Assembly: GCF_008831285.2 (NCBI RefSeq)
Contig: NC_045138.2
Location: 8,029,205 to 8,093,204 of the forward strand
Reading direction: 5' to 3'
Origin: Nymphaea colorata
Taxonomy: Eukaryota > Streptophyta > Magnoliopsida > Nymphaeales > Nymphaeaceae
DNA length: 64,000 bases
The position numbers and the translations under genes were made by a program. Shown piece after piece: positions 24,854 to 38,087 of this stretch. The notes beneath the pieces are model-generated. The model was not told the DNA's origin, did no database searches, and worked only from the letters and a program-made list of their open reading frames with translations. Positions within the stretch are counted from its first letter, which is position 1. Every line of letters begins with the position of its first letter.

Positions 24854-24949
24854 TAGATTGGATAAGCAAACTGACGAGTACACCAAGTAACAGCAAGGAG
24901 AAAGCGTGATGCATAAGCAAATCTGTGTCAGGCACAGTCTTCTCTTTGC

Positions 24950-25042
<93 letters not shown>

Positions 25043-25058
25043 AGAGAGAGAGAGAGAA
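24950..25058. repeat. Long (TA)n followed by (GA)n microsatellite
   Basis: About 45 TA units (24950-25040) and then GA units. The open frames across it on both strands (tyrosine-isoleucine runs) are artefacts of the dinucleotide. Confidence 0.95.
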
Positions 25059-25274
25059 ATAGGTAGAAAGGGAGAAAGGGGATCACGCTTCGCTTACCCA
25101 CATCATGCAGAGTTGAGAGGCTGGCTATGGTGGCTGCCATATTCAGCACTACCAAATCTAATCGCCAAAATTTTCTCTGCCATTGGCGCACACATTAACT
25201 GTCGACGATTTGAACAAGATATGCCTATGGGACCAACGTAGGGATTTCACCCCAGCAATGTATACTCGAACCGT

Positions 25275-25480
25275 CATACACCTGTACAATGGCAGAGCCA
25301 CATTGTGGCCGTTGTGGGCAATTGCCCACACCAGCCCATGAAATTTGTTTTATTTTCATATATAAACTTCATTAATTTTCATTTTTTCACATATAACTGC
25401 CCCTTAAAATTTGAAATTTAATGTAACACTACCCTTAAGTCAGAAATTTTTGGCTCCTGCACTGCACCTCTATGGTAAGC
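25275..25480. mobile_element. MITE-like non-autonomous element remnant
   Basis: GC-rich edges (GGCAGAGCCACATTG on the left, GGCTCCTGCACTGC on the right) are imperfectly inverted around an AT-rich core, with the motif GGGCAATTGCCCACAC inside. A related motif occurs in a segment at 57255-57445. Class not determined; target duplication not identified. Confidence 0.35.
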
Positions 25481-25484
25481 GTTG

Positions 25485-26725
25485 ACGCCCACTACCACCG
25501 CCGAAAATTAGGGATGCCCTATTAACAGTGAAACAACTCGTCGCAGACTCCATTTCTGAACTTGCGATAGTAGGTCTCACTGTCGGAGCTTGCTTTGCCA
25601 ACATTATGCTTCATAGCATAGATCTTGCGAGAAGCATCAAATCAGCAACAAGATGGCAGCAGCGTCAATGTTTACCAGTTGTATGCTCCTTTGCCAGCCA
25701 CCGACGCCAATCGACGGTGGTGTTCGACAATCATTGATGCCACAGTGATGGTGGCATCAATGAAAGGGGTTTTTGTTCTAATGACACTTTTTTTTTTCCA
25801 ATGGGCATTTTTATAGAGTTTATTACCTATAGCTTCGTTGAAAACATTAGGACAAAAATTTTTACGCTAGAGAAGGCCAAGTATGAAAGTGGAACCTTAT
25901 GTGGAGATGATGTCCATCTCTCGCCTGACAAGGTATGTTATATGCATTTATATATCTATAAATGTTCCAACTATTTGTTGGACATGAAGGCATTTATGGC
26001 TTTTCGTACCAGATTTTATTGTTCTACGGCTGCATAGGTAAGAGCATTATACTTTGCATGTTGAATCATTTCGTGTTGATATAACACATTGAAAAACAGT
26101 GTAAAACATTGTTTGATTTCCTCTTTCTTTTTTATTTTTCTCTTATTTTTAGTTATTGAAAGTTTCTTTTTTGTTGTGTACTTCAAAAAAGCATGATGTA
26201 TGCCTTATGCCCACAAGTTTAGTCTTCCCACATTTTATTTCATTTTCAGCAACATATCTCGTTATTCAATAATTTTTCCTACTCAAAGCCCTCCAAAAAT
26301 ATGGTTATCCTCCTCCTAAGTGATTCAATTCAAATTGATAGTTGTAACATTGTTGCAGGTCTAAGAGTTTAGGTGGAGGATTGAGTTGGTTCAACTGAGC
26401 AGTTGAAGAAGCATCCTTGAATAAGCGAAGCAGAAAGGAGATTACGGTGGCTCACTCTAACAAATTTGTTGTTCAGAGTATGTTTATGCTACATCTGATC
26501 GAAATAATTATAGAATGTGTAGTATATGATGTCCATACCATAAAATAATAATTTCAGCAAAATCACAAAACATGTTTATTGACAATTTTGACATTTTTTA
26601 TAAAGTTTATTTTTTATTTACAGTTGAGAAGAATGAAAGAGCGTCCATGTAGAAGAATTTTTGTATGTCTTGTAATGATTTTTTTTGTGGTCATATAAAC
26701 AATTTATTATCAATAATAAATCTGA
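25485..26725. other. No recognised gene; exon-like frames only
   Basis: A frame at 25801-25930 ends EKAKYESGTLCGDDVHLSPD before a GTATG site, and 26426-26477 reads NKRSRKEITVAHSNKF before another GTATG. They could be pieces of a degraded gene or transposase, but I recognise no domain and no consistent model. Confidence 0.3.
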
Positions 26726-26731
26726 ACTATG

Positions 26732-26767
26732 TTCTCTCTCTCTCTCAATCTCTCTCTCTCTCTCTAG

Positions 26768-26804
<37 letters not shown>
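26732..26804. repeat. Compound (TC)n-(TA)n-(TG)n microsatellite
   Basis: Three adjoining dinucleotide blocks: TC to about 26765, TA to 26779 and TG to 26804. Confidence 0.95.
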
Positions 26805-26806
<2 letters not shown>

Positions 26807-26882
26807 GAGTACTTCTAGGAACAGTTGATATTACCGTTCCTCAAAGTGATAAATGAGGTATTAAAAACGGCCTAAGTGACTC

Positions 26883-26945
<63 letters not shown>

Positions 26946-27137
26946 TAATTTAAACTGAAACTTTTAGGAACAATTTTTTGGAAACTGTTCCTAATGACTT
27001 CATTAGAAATGGTCTATGAACGTTTCTAAAAGTAATTGGAACAGAACTTCTACCAACACCTTACGAATGGTCATCTAATTGTTCCTAATTTAGGAAGGGT
27101 TTCCAGTCGTTCCTAAAAAAATATTTTGTTGTTGTGA
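26805..27137 (-). mobile_element. CACTA-type element terminus remnant
   Basis: Repeated short motifs of the form AGGAAC(A/G)(A/G)TT in both orientations, typical of subterminal transposase-binding repeats of CACTA elements. On the minus strand the right edge reads CACAACAACAAAATATTT, resembling a degenerate CACTACAACAAAA terminus. Interrupted by a (TA)n tract at about 26888-26942. Class inferred from end structure only. Confidence 0.5.
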
Positions 27138-30100
27138 TAAAAACTAAAGGAATAATTCAATGTAAGGAATATTGAGATAACATCCTAAGATACAATGCGA
27201 AATTACACAGCACAAGGTGCTTAAAAAATGTTAGGTAGTGCAATCTACGAATGTGTGACATCATAAGAACTTAGTTACAACAGCAAGATTTAGAACATTC
27301 TTCAATAGGATTGTACAAATTAGGTTTCCAACATATGGCATAAGGTCCATTCGTATATTTTCCTCCTTTGGGCTAGTCAACTAAAGTGGGCAAAATGAAA
27401 GTTATAGAATACAGTGAACATGCATGACTAAAGTTTCCTGCATGCTCCATATGTACAGGAAAGAGATGATATCGACTCTGACATCCTTGAGAACATGTTG
27501 CTAAAATATTCCTCATGTGGGTGACATGGTTGTTGTCTCGCAGCCACATACAAAGGCTGATGAACTCTTATCTTGTCCGTAGAGTTATGTATCGTCTGCA
27601 TATATAATAGGATTCCATCATTGTTAAGAGTAGTAAAGAAAAGGGAAATTCAGGGAAGAACAGCTTGGTGGAAGGATTAAGGGGACTGGATTTCAAAATG
27701 ATCAAGGATAGATGTGTTCCAAAGCGTGGTTTAGATCAAAAAGTCGCAAAGAGATGAGAAGGAAAAAAGATGAAAAGGGAGACAATAAGAAAAAGAACAG
27801 GCAACGGTTGAAAGGAGAACTAGCAGCAGGTGCATGTGACAGATGATCCCTCCCCGTTGAAGGTGGGACTATTTAAAAAAAAAATCAGGGGAATCATATC
27901 GGAACTTTTTGATTGGCTTGGATCCCTTTTCGGACTGGGACAATATTGCCTTGACAGTTAATCTAAATCTTCAGTATGGAGATCTTCATGATCATCTGTG
28001 TTTGAAAGGTTAATTAATTTACAACTAAAAAAACATATAGGCAACTCAAGGTTGCATGAGATTCCTAAGCAAAATGAAGAAATTCTGCGCATGATCTAAG
28101 GGAAGAAATAGGTTTAACTCGTTGGATCAAACCATGCAAAAAGAAAGTTCTGAATAGGAATGTGGCATAACGTAATTGTCTGTGCTAAAAGAAGAAATAT
28201 GCAATATTTTGATAGGTGATTTATTAATAATTTTGCATTAGGGCCACTTTTGCATTGAACGAACAAGAATTGTTCCAAGGAAAAAGGTTTTATCAACCAC
28301 TGCGGAACTTGATCTATCCAGCACTGCTGGGATATCTTGAGTTAAATGCTAGCTTCGGTGCTGTTTTGAGTTAATAAATAATCAGTTTCTAAGGAAACAC
28401 TGGGTGTCTACAGGCATGAAGGAGTCTTGTTTAAGCAACCTTGGTATTAATTTCTAATCTTCTTAGTTTCTTTTATCAAAATCTGACTATGTAAATTTGA
28501 TGTATGTTTCCTACCTGGCAAGAATTTGTCCTTCAAGTCAGACTTCTCGAGGCAAAAAACAAGTTTGTCTATAATTATAATGTTTTATAGCTTTTTCGTA
28601 ATGATCATCATTTCTTTTGAATGTTACCAAAACTCATTGAAGGACCAATTTTATCAAATAAACATGTTAACTATATGGTCAAATTTGACCAAACCAACAA
28701 CTTTGTGCATCAATATCCATAAACTTACATTCTGATAACGACAAGTTTCAAATAAGATCTTCATTAGGTCATGCAGTCTAGCATGTTTTGGAGAACCAAT
28801 ACAAATTAAAATATGGTTCAACGCATGCTGATTTCCGAAACTAATGCCAAAGATGACGATTTCCACGTTGTAATGCTCAATCTTGGACAATTAACTACTG
28901 TGAAATAACTTTTTCTGACAAGATGCGCCATAAAGCGTAGATGATTGACTTGAAAATGTAAGTGGGCATTTTTCTTTTTTTCCTTTCTCGTTTATTTCCT
29001 AGAGACAGCCTTTCTGGTATGCATACATTCTTCATCTGGATCATTATTAATACCATGTTCATCATTGTCCATTGGACATTTGGCGCCTACTTAGGTCGTA
29101 GCCCAAATCCTAGCCTGGCTGGCCTCTTATCAAGGATTCTGTCAGTGGGCCTTAGTGTCTTTCGTCCGGTCAATTTGGTGCTGTAAATTGATTTGACTTC
29201 TTTAAAAGTCGCATCCTTACAAAACAAACATAAAAAAAGAGAGGATCTCTTACGGTATAGAAGGAAAGAAGGAAAAGGAAGGAACCAAGTCTCCACCAGC
29301 TCTTATATATGATTATTTCTTCTGGGATCAAAGTGCAGCAAGAAGACTAATTTGTAATATATAGTCAAACCTGATGGAAAGTATTCTTCAGATTCACCAT
29401 TATCAACTAGAATATGCTCGCTTTGATGCTTTGAGTTGGTAACCACAAGCACCAACCTTTCCACCATTGGCCTGTAAAACATGATAAAAATAGAAAGTAA
29501 TTGATTAATTTTTACTGTCCTCGCCTTTCTGCAGAGGGTCATTAATAGTAACTTCAGTAGGATTTCCGCTCATCCCTATTCTTAACAGGAAGAAGAACAT
29601 GAAGAAGAAGTGCATAAGGTAGTTGACAATGAGCCCATTGAATGGGAAACGCCGCCTTTACTATCATAGTAATACGAGTTGAGTTAAAGCAGTTAGCTGC
29701 ATGCGCCTTTCGGTTTTAATTTTGGTAGTCTAGGCATATGGACCTCCAAAGTTGTCTCTTATGACATCTAAATGTAGAAATTTTGAATCACTTCTCCACT
29801 CAATCACTTCAGTCCGAATACTCAGGTTTGGTATATTTGTTTCTGGGAAACATTAGAGAAAGACCAGGAAGCTCAATGGACCAAGGCAAAGAACCACTGG
29901 TAGCTCTATATGCAAAGTTCAGTATGCCTATAAAAAGGAAGAATTATTGGACTTCAGACACAGAGTGGTTCCTGTTTAATAAATCATGTAAATATATATA
30001 GTATGGCCACATACATAGTTTTTGGATTTTAAAGGATAAGGTTTTTCTCAAGTATAATAAGGTGAGCTGTTTTTTTTTCGAGAAGAAGAGAAAAACAACG

Positions 30101-30860
30101 TTAAATTCATGTAATGAAGATCACGAAAGTGGCAATGCCAAAAGCAGTTGGTTGCTTTAAAGAAGCTGCACAGCCTGCTTGTAGCAAGACAACTATTGGT
30201 AATAGACCTTATATCTATTAAGTAACTTGATAAAAAAGGTTTGCACCATAGAGTTGGAATCTAAACCAAAACAGTCCGGCAGTTTATATGAGTCGAGCAA
30301 CTAGCCATTGAAAATAGATAAAAACTAACAAGCATATACGAAGTATACATAAACAGGAATCACTCAACTGCGGTTCTTAATTTGCACAGATAATTTGCAA
30401 AAAAGGTATATAAATAGATCGAGGTAAATGGGTCTTTGCACTTTACATTTTCGGAAATAATGTCAAAGTAAGTTATGTTTTTTACAGGTTATAGTATTCT
30501 ATGCTCTATTTTGTCCAAGTGGAATTTTGCTGGATGTTGATGGATGTGCTTCTGGCTTATTTTATCATAACTTCGTTTTATGGTAAGAAAATTCTCGCTA
30601 TGATTTCGTTATTTCTTATCAAAAAACTAGCGCCACAACAATTTATTAATCTCAAAGTATTAACTTGCATGAAATGGAAATCATTTAGAGTCACATGGCT
30701 CAGACGCCATTCTAGTCTCATCTTCTTGGCTTTAACTGGTCAGCGGCTTTGAAATTAACTGGCTATTGTGAGTGGAAAAGTGGCCTCTTTTATGTGAAAT
30801 TAACAAATTATTCTTCATTATTTTCAAATGTTAAATATCTAACCAACTTGTTTCTTTTCT
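27138..30860. other. Intergenic region with scattered unassigned open frames
   Basis: No known domain. Exon-like pieces on opposite strands include a minus frame at about 28731-28882 (with GSPKHARLHDLMKILFETC before a GTAAGT donor), a minus frame at about 29388-29489 (MVERLVLVVTNSKHQSEH) and a plus frame 29589-29669 (after TTAACAG, ending EPIEWETPPLLS and a stop). The two minus pieces do not join in phase, so I make no gene call. Confidence 0.35.
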
Positions 30861-31957
30861 TTATTTTTCCTTTGGCTTGAAAGGTCTCTTGTATTCCTCA
30901 CCTTCAAAAGCGGATACCTTCAATCACGTCCCACTTTAAAAAAATTCATCAAAGTTTCTGTGCTTTCACTAAAGCCCATGATTTCTTTGTCATCGTCAGA
31001 TGCAAAAGAAGCTTCTCAGGCATGTGTTTAGTTATCGATTAAACAAACAATGGAAGTACCCATTTTAATTTCCCGTGGGAAAGGCTAAGCCTCTTGAAAG
31101 CTGAAACCATGTCTGGTCTGTTCTGTGCTGTGGCTCGTTTTAAGAGGACCCTCCTAAACGAGTGAAGCACAAACTCCCAGAGGCGGTACAAGCGAGAAAT
31201 GCTTCTCAAAACGAGAAAAGAATCAAAGAAATGAATTACAACGAAGGATGAACGCAACAGGCTGCAATTTTCATGGATTCAACCAATTATGTAGCATATT
31301 GTGAAAGTAAACAAGTGTAATCATGAGTATGCACTCTTGGAAATGCCGCCCAGTTTGTATATGACAACTGTTTGCAATTTTCCACTTACTGCCAATCATT
31401 TTAGATCGAAAGAATGCTGAAAATGATCAAGTTCGTTCTGATTATTGATGTTGGCCAACTGGATCGTAGAAGCACATTTATGTGATTACCTAGAAGAAGG
31501 CGCGCAGCAGTGTACTCCATTGTTGCCTCCAGTTATTTTTCCGGTTCTTGGTCTGATGAACAAACTGGGTACAGAGAGAACCCCACCATATACGTGATAA
31601 GAGCGTCAGATTACAAAGATGGTCCACTAAAGGAAACAAACCTGTTGGTTTATCCACTCATCAAGTCTAAAGTCTCCCAAAATCCTAACTCAAGAAGTTG
31701 CTTGAGATTGAGACCTATAAAAACTTCAGGAATATTCCAAAATTTTCACATTCTTCAGTTAAGACGCACAAAGATCATGACGTTTTCAGTTGCTATTTTC
31801 TAATGATTTATTTATTCTGTTGAATGAGATTGAAAAGAAAAAAGGTAACTGTTCTTGCCGATACAACAGGAGGTGCTCACTGAAGCATCCATTCTCATGT
31901 TTTTCATTTCGAGCACCGATTCCGCACCATGGTGTTGAACCTTCTTAATGGCAGTAC
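30861..31957 (+). repeat. Dispersed duplication, copy B (uninterrupted)
   Basis: Matches 4523-5422 plus 9443-9653 and lacks the copia insertion. Its sequence around 31755 (CATTCTTCAGTTAAGACGC) is the pre-insertion configuration. Same orientation as copy A, about 26 kb away. The shared frame at 31510-31803 is not recognised as a protein. Confidence 0.85.
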
Positions 31958-34900
31958 AGTTTTTATCAAATCTCGACATGTTTTAGCTGCTTCAAGTGAA
32001 GCAAGTCTCGAGTTCAAATTCCTTTGATTTTCTTTTTCCTCCTTTATAACCATAGTCCTCTCATGCGTTCCTCCACCTCTGAGGCTTACTCTACGGTGTA
32101 TTGGGAGAAAGAAACCGTAGCAGAAGGAGCGTTCAATAGCTAAAGACAAGATCACGGAGCCCGATTGTGAAATATCAGGTACGAACTTTCAATTCGACCT
32201 TCCTGACTATGCAGAAGCGTGTTGTAAAGCAGGATTCAGTGAAAAACGGGCTCTATATCTGATCCAGAGAAATTGAAAAAATAAAAAAAAAAAAGACTGC
32301 TGCAATAATAAACTTCAAAAGACATAACAAGAACATGGGAGTGGCCTGCATCGATCAGTCACCTGGTCACTGCTTTCAATATCGGAAGCTCGGGCAGTGT
32401 GGGGAAGGGAAGAGAAAGAGAGAGCGGTTAAAGTGGGGGAAAGGAGAGAGCTTGGCAGGGTTGAAAAGCTGAAGCTGAGGCTGCTTTCTGCAATAACTGC
32501 AACGTCGTCGTGAGATGATATTGGACGCACCTCCTCATTTAATGTTTCGATTTGACGTTTCAGATTCCGCCACAATGCTATCTCTCTCTCGCGAATCGCG
32601 ATCATCTTTTTTTTTTTTTTTTTTTGCTTTCTTAATGAAACAACAAAGAATGATTCATACTTGGGATTTAGCCTTAGGACCTTCGTTTTACCGACATTCC
32701 GAAGACGGCTTTGGTTCAGATTTTGTGGTATGTAGCGTCGAAACCGGCACTATCAGAATCGGTCGGTCTGGGCAGACCTACCACTAATTAGAAAGCCCAA
32801 GCTTGTGTTAAACCCTTGGTCTTTTGAAAGAGGTCGTTCGGCTATTGAGGATAGATTCATATACTCCCCAACTGTTCCTCCTACCAAACAACCTCTTAAG
32901 GTACCGATCCTATTGTGGATCTAAACTTAATAATTCTGGTCAATATAATGGGAAAAAGGAAATTGACAATAAATGTGATAAAGTTTATGTTTTTCGAATT
33001 TGGAAGGAGGGTTTTTCACCTTTTTGTTTATAGACAAAGCATCATTGTCAGTTTCGTCTATACCATAAAAGTTTATGTTCTGCTTGTGGAAGCGTGGTAG
33101 TCAAACTAATTCAGCCGAGAAAACTAAACCAGCATAATCTTCAGGCTTAATCTAAAAGGGTGTTGGGCAATTGGTGAATTTCTCTCAAACATGATGGCAG
33201 ATTCATCAAATATTAAAATGTAATATTTGATTATTTTTCCCAACTAGTGTTATAAGAATATGTCTTAATATTTGGGATAGATTTTTGAAACACTTATTAT
33301 TTTTGTTGCCAAATGCCCTTTAAGGTATTCAAGTTGACATCCGATGGCCTTCCTCTTTTACCAACTTCTCAACCATGGAATCAAAGTTAACAGAGTGGGA
33401 TGAAAGTATGCTCTTATCTGACAATATTAGTGAGTAAAAGTGAAATTTGTGTAGAAGTAATGGTGAGCAACGGTTATCTCCAGGAATTTACTTCAAATTT
33501 GGCCTTTGACGGCTATATACATTCTTATCGCGATTAGGTTTTCTTGCTTTCGAGTTTATCTTTTCTTGCATTCATATCATTTTACTCTTTACAAAACCTT
33601 TCAAAAATATTATTTTTAGTGTCTATAGGGATGGGAGATCAACTAAGCAGCTTGTAGTTCGGATTTGCCAAACTTGTAGTAAAAACTTCTAAAAAAGCTT
33701 GTCAAGTCTATTTTTACTTAGTCTATTTAGAGAATACATAATCTGCATAAACACACGCATAGGAAAAGTCAATGTTGTTTGTGCTGGATAGTGGCCGGAT
33801 TGTTAAAATTTAAAATTTTATCATTAAATAAACTTTAAAATATACGACCTAAGGAAAATACTAGTACGGTCATCAAATTTATCCTGAATATCTACAAGAT
33901 ACCAACTAAAATTACTTTTTAAAATCAAATTATAATTGTCATTAACTTTTTTGAAAGATAACTTTGTACCTGACACATTGGTATCTACAAATATATTAGT
34001 CCACATTACTCCCATGAATATTTAATTAGTTTATATATCTACTCACCATTGAGTTGAAAATAAGGCATTAGGATGTACCTAACCGAAAACATAGTTAAAT
34101 AAGTAAGATACTTTCGTAAAGGACCAAAAATACCATTAAGAAAGAAGATTTAAGACATTACATATTCACTTTTCAAATTTCCAAATCGATTCTCTTGTTT
34201 TTAGATTATTGGACTTAGATTGATAAGCCAAAATGGCCGAACCATTGGCCTTTATATCTTTATAAAATTTTATATGCACAATAAAACATTATAATTTGTT
34301 GTCTCGATCATTAACAGGTTTCTTAACCGAGATCAATAATATTCTAACCAGCTTTTGTGAAAAGCACTTGGATATTACTTTTTTTCTTCGATTCCCAAAA
34401 TTATCTTTATATTTTTTATTATGTTCAAAATTATCCTTAAATTAAGGGCAAAACTGTCGTCCGTTTTGGTTAAAACGCATAGTTTATACTCTCCAACTTA
34501 GGAGGATGTGCAGGATGAATTTAAAAGGCTTGAAATATAAAGGAAAAATAAGAAATATGGCAAATAAAGAAGGTTCTATTAAGAAAAGATTCTAAAATTA
34601 AATTCATGGTAAGGGAGTCTATTATCAACTCGTCTGAAACTTTAATTAGTAGCTACAGACACCTACGTTTGCTTGCTTTTCTGATTCTATATCCTTGTTG
34701 AATCCAAGCAAGATTCTCAATAAATTTTGTACTTTGTACTTAGCACAATTTTCACCATCCCCAATTTTTTGGCTTGTCATTTGCCAATTCGCCAAATCTC
34801 TATTAATTTCAATAAAACCGGCCTCAATTTGGCAAAAAATGATTATTTATAAATTAAATAAATAAGAAATATAATATAAACAATAAAAACAAGAAAACTC

Positions 34901-35540
34901 TAAACATATTTACAAATAATAAAAAAAACCTAATGACTTGTTGGGAAAACAAGTAGATAGTTGTCTGTCATATACTTGGGAATCATCTAGCCATCTAGGC
35001 CATTGGTCAATAAAACGAAACCATATATATTAAGTTGCAAATATAAAAATTAGACTGTTTTTTCGAAAGTCTAAAATACCGTTCAACAGAAAAGAGAAAA
35101 GAGAAAAGAGAAGAGGAAAATAAATGAATATCCTTAAACAAAACCAATTGTTGCTTTTGAGGGGTATTTCATGTTCTTAAAAAAATAACTTAACTTATAT
35201 ATCTCTAACTTAATCTTCTCCTTAATCCTTAAAATTGAAGACAAGAAGCCCGGCATATAAAAGTCTGGTAATTACAAGTTTTTCAACTTGTGGCTCTTAA
35301 AAAAATTCATTTATAGTATATAAAATTTTAAAAAATTATATTTTAACTCCTGTTAAAATTTTGTCGTCCCGTAAAAAAAATTCCTCGCTCTAATCCTTTT
35401 TAGCACCCATTTCTATTTAGTTAACAGTGATCTGCACATGGCCAGGCAACCGACACGAACTCAACCTAGCTGCCTACTGAGCTGCCGGACGCCGAGCAAC
35501 GGCATTGGCACGGAAACGGCACGATGGCCATTTCAAAAGC
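31958..35540. other. Non-coding AT-rich DNA
   Basis: Nothing gene-like recognised. Contains a 19-base T run at 32607-32625 and a moderately GC-rich stretch near 32340-32600 with GA-rich text. 33.1-35.4 kb is strongly AT-rich. Confidence 0.5.
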
Positions 35541-35713
35541 GAAGGAACACCATCTCCTGGAAGTCGTTCTTGCTTTTGAAGCCATATCGTTTAATATTTA
35601 ATTTTTGGCAGCATCGTGTCGTAAATGAAGAAACACCATCTCCTGGAAGTGATTCTCGTTTTTTGAAGCCGTATCGTTGAATAATAATTTAATCCTTCTC
35701 AGTGTCGTGTCGT
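35541..35713. repeat. Tandem duplication, about 86-bp period
   Basis: 35541-35622 and 35627-35713 share AACACCATCTCCTGGAAGT, GAAGCC(A/G)TATCGTT and CGTGTCGT, with scattered differences, so the event is older than the one at 1.4 kb. Confidence 0.85.
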
Positions 35714-36560
35714 TGGCTGAGGAGCAGACTGAACCGCCCGATTTCGGCCACATTCACGTCGGCAGAAACTCCACAGGTTGCATAAAATTTCGTGTTTCGT
35801 TTTTTTGGAGTTGTGCTGCTGATGAAATAGACAGGTGATTGACAAGGCTGCAGCGGCACGTTGCCCCAATCAATCTGACGCTTTTACGACCTTTCTCTCG
35901 TATCTCTCTCTCTTTCTTTGGCCTTCTTTTTTTCCAGCTAAATACGTGAAGGACACTACAGGAGGAGAAGGTAAAAAGAGGAAGCAACACTGAAAGCGAT
36001 AGACCGATCGATGGCGAGGTAACGGATGAGAGAAGCTGGCAAAGGAAAGAGAGAGAGCGGAGAAGAGGAGAATCAGAAAAGATATATGTTAAAAGAAAAT
36101 GCCGTTCATGGGGCGGAGAGCCCATGCTTTTCCCCGCTTTGATTCAGAATGCAAGCTCTGGCAGATCTCATAAATTCTACAGGGACGGCGTACTCCCTTG
36201 ACTCCCATGCCATTTTGAAACGGAAAGGTTTCTTCCATTAAATCGATGGCGATAGAGAGCTGGACGATTCCCCATATCAAGCCAAACCAACCAACATTCT
36301 CAGCTTCTGCTCCAGCCATGCAGAAGCTTTGCTTTCAGGCGGGGGTCCATGGCGGTTCTTTCCAAGAGAAGCTCTCTTTTCTGCGGTTGAGAAGGTGAAA
36401 GGAGCTCCATATGAAGCTCATGGCCGACATAGATGATGATGCCGCTTCGCCGAACTTATCGTTTCTGTGAAGGCTGGCGTATGCTCGCTTTGTTCATTCT
36501 TGGCTTTGCCCATAAGCATGGCGGCAAGGCACTGTCTGTCCTTATAAGCCTGTGAGTTTC
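35714..36560. other. GC-richer island with TC-rich text and overlapping frames
   Basis: A minus frame of 123 codons (35754-36125), a minus frame of 76 codons (36089-36319) and a plus frame from ATG 36319 overlap here. None is recognisable. TC-rich strings near 35890-35930 and a good GTGAGT donor near 36551 on the plus strand could mark the 5' end of an unspliced or non-coding transcript. No product is claimed. Confidence 0.25.
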
Positions 36561-36901
36561 ATTTTCTTTTCTATGCTCCTACGTTGGTAGCTTGAAATGA
36601 TCATGAAGTTTTTTTATATCTTCATCCTTTCTGTTAGAGAAAAAAAAAGCCATCTAGATTGTTATCCTAACCAGTACGCTACTCTTCTTGTCTCATATAT
36701 ACCTAATTTCATCATGCTCTTCCTCTTTTTTCTTTTTCGGTTGTTTTTGAGAAAAAAAATCAAATTTTGTATAACTCGTTCATTTGTTCAAAAGTGTCCT
36801 ACCATCTCTTAGATTCTATCCATAACTTGGGTATTTGACAAGTGACTCCTCCGTAACTGGTGTTGCATGAGCATGGAGCCCACATGCAGTGGCTTATGAG
36901 A

Positions 36902-36930
36902 ATATATATATATATATATATATCTATATA
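36902..36930. repeat. (TA)n microsatellite
   Basis: Short TA run interrupted once. Confidence 0.85.
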
Positions 36931-38046
36931 TAATCTTGAATATTTCATCTTGAAGACTTTCTAGATATGCATATGGGATTTCAATAATGCACAACAGACG
37001 TGGGTCCCCTTCCAATTTTGGAGACCAGGAGGCGGGCCCGCTCATGCATGAGATCTTAGCAACATGCCATGGTTCTACTGAAGTGTGTAACACATAAGCT
37101 CATGGGGTCAGGCTTGTTAGGGTAAAGGCCAAGTACATCCCTAACATGTGGTCAACAACGCCGTATTCTTTTCTTTGTCTAGCATGCCTTAAATTACATA
37201 TTTAATTGTTAGGGCATCTTCTTAATTATGCAGGGCATTATGATGCCTCAGCCATGTGAAACATTCATTTTGTCCCCTTTTGCCAAAAGGGTATACATTT
37301 CAACTTTCTTAAGCACTTGGGAAGGCTTAGTTATTGACTTATTTAATATCCAAGTGGCAAAAAAAAAACCCTAATGATTGCAAAACACCAAACTTAATGG
37401 CATATATGCCAAGATGTCAAATAATTGGTGATTTGGCTTGTAGAAGCAAATCATGTACCCAGGAAATCAATAAAAGAATTATCAATAAGGAAAACCCGTT
37501 GACAGCCACATATGCCTTGGCCCCATCAAAAGCAGTTCATTTCTTCCATCTTCCAATGGATTTTTGTCTTTGTTTACCATGTTTCCTTTGCTATGCTACA
37601 GTAAACAGTGTGCCTACGTGCTTCTGTGTTCATGCTTTAAAGGGTGCTATACACCACACAATGCACAGTTCACAATGTATGGCCACAGCTTCCCATTCAA
37701 AATGCTAAGTATCTGAACTGTTTCCGTCCTTGCTGCAATATATATGCTCATGTTTAAGTACTGTTGTCACTTGTTCTCTTCCTTTTCGAAAAAAAGAGTT
37801 GGCTCCATCTGCTCGAGCGTTACTTAAACATTCATAGTCACTTGTCATTCAACAAACGTTCTATTAAAAACTACGGAAAGCAATATTTCACGAACACGCA
37901 ATTGCTGAAGAACGAAAAGTATAAAAAAGAGATGCCGTGTTCGAAATAGAGATATATGCTTGCCATGGCCAGTATCAGTAAGCCGCACAAGACCAAAACT
38001 TATAAGAGAGTTACATGTCTACGAGAAAAATTACTTCCATGCATGT

Positions 38047-38087
<41 letters not shown>

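Noticed and set aside
24906-25241. Frames of 87-111 codons across the (TA)n tract
   Set aside because: Tyrosine-isoleucine runs are translation of a dinucleotide repeat.
27840-27995. Exon-like frame with FLIGLDPFSDWDNIAL before a GT
   Set aside because: Other frames over the same bases on both strands are also open, so coding is not supported.
28654-28890. Minus-strand exon-like frame with GSPKHARLHDLMKILFETC and a GTAAGT donor
   Set aside because: No family recognised, and the nearest upstream exon-like piece (29388-29489) does not join it in phase. Kept only as a note.
29589-29669. Terminal-exon-like plus frame ending EPIEWETPPLLS and a stop, after TTAACAG
   Set aside because: No upstream exons that splice to it could be found.
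37334-37708. 124-codon plus frame downstream of YABBY
   Set aside because: No recognisable domain or codon pattern and antisense to the YABBY 3' flank; probably chance.
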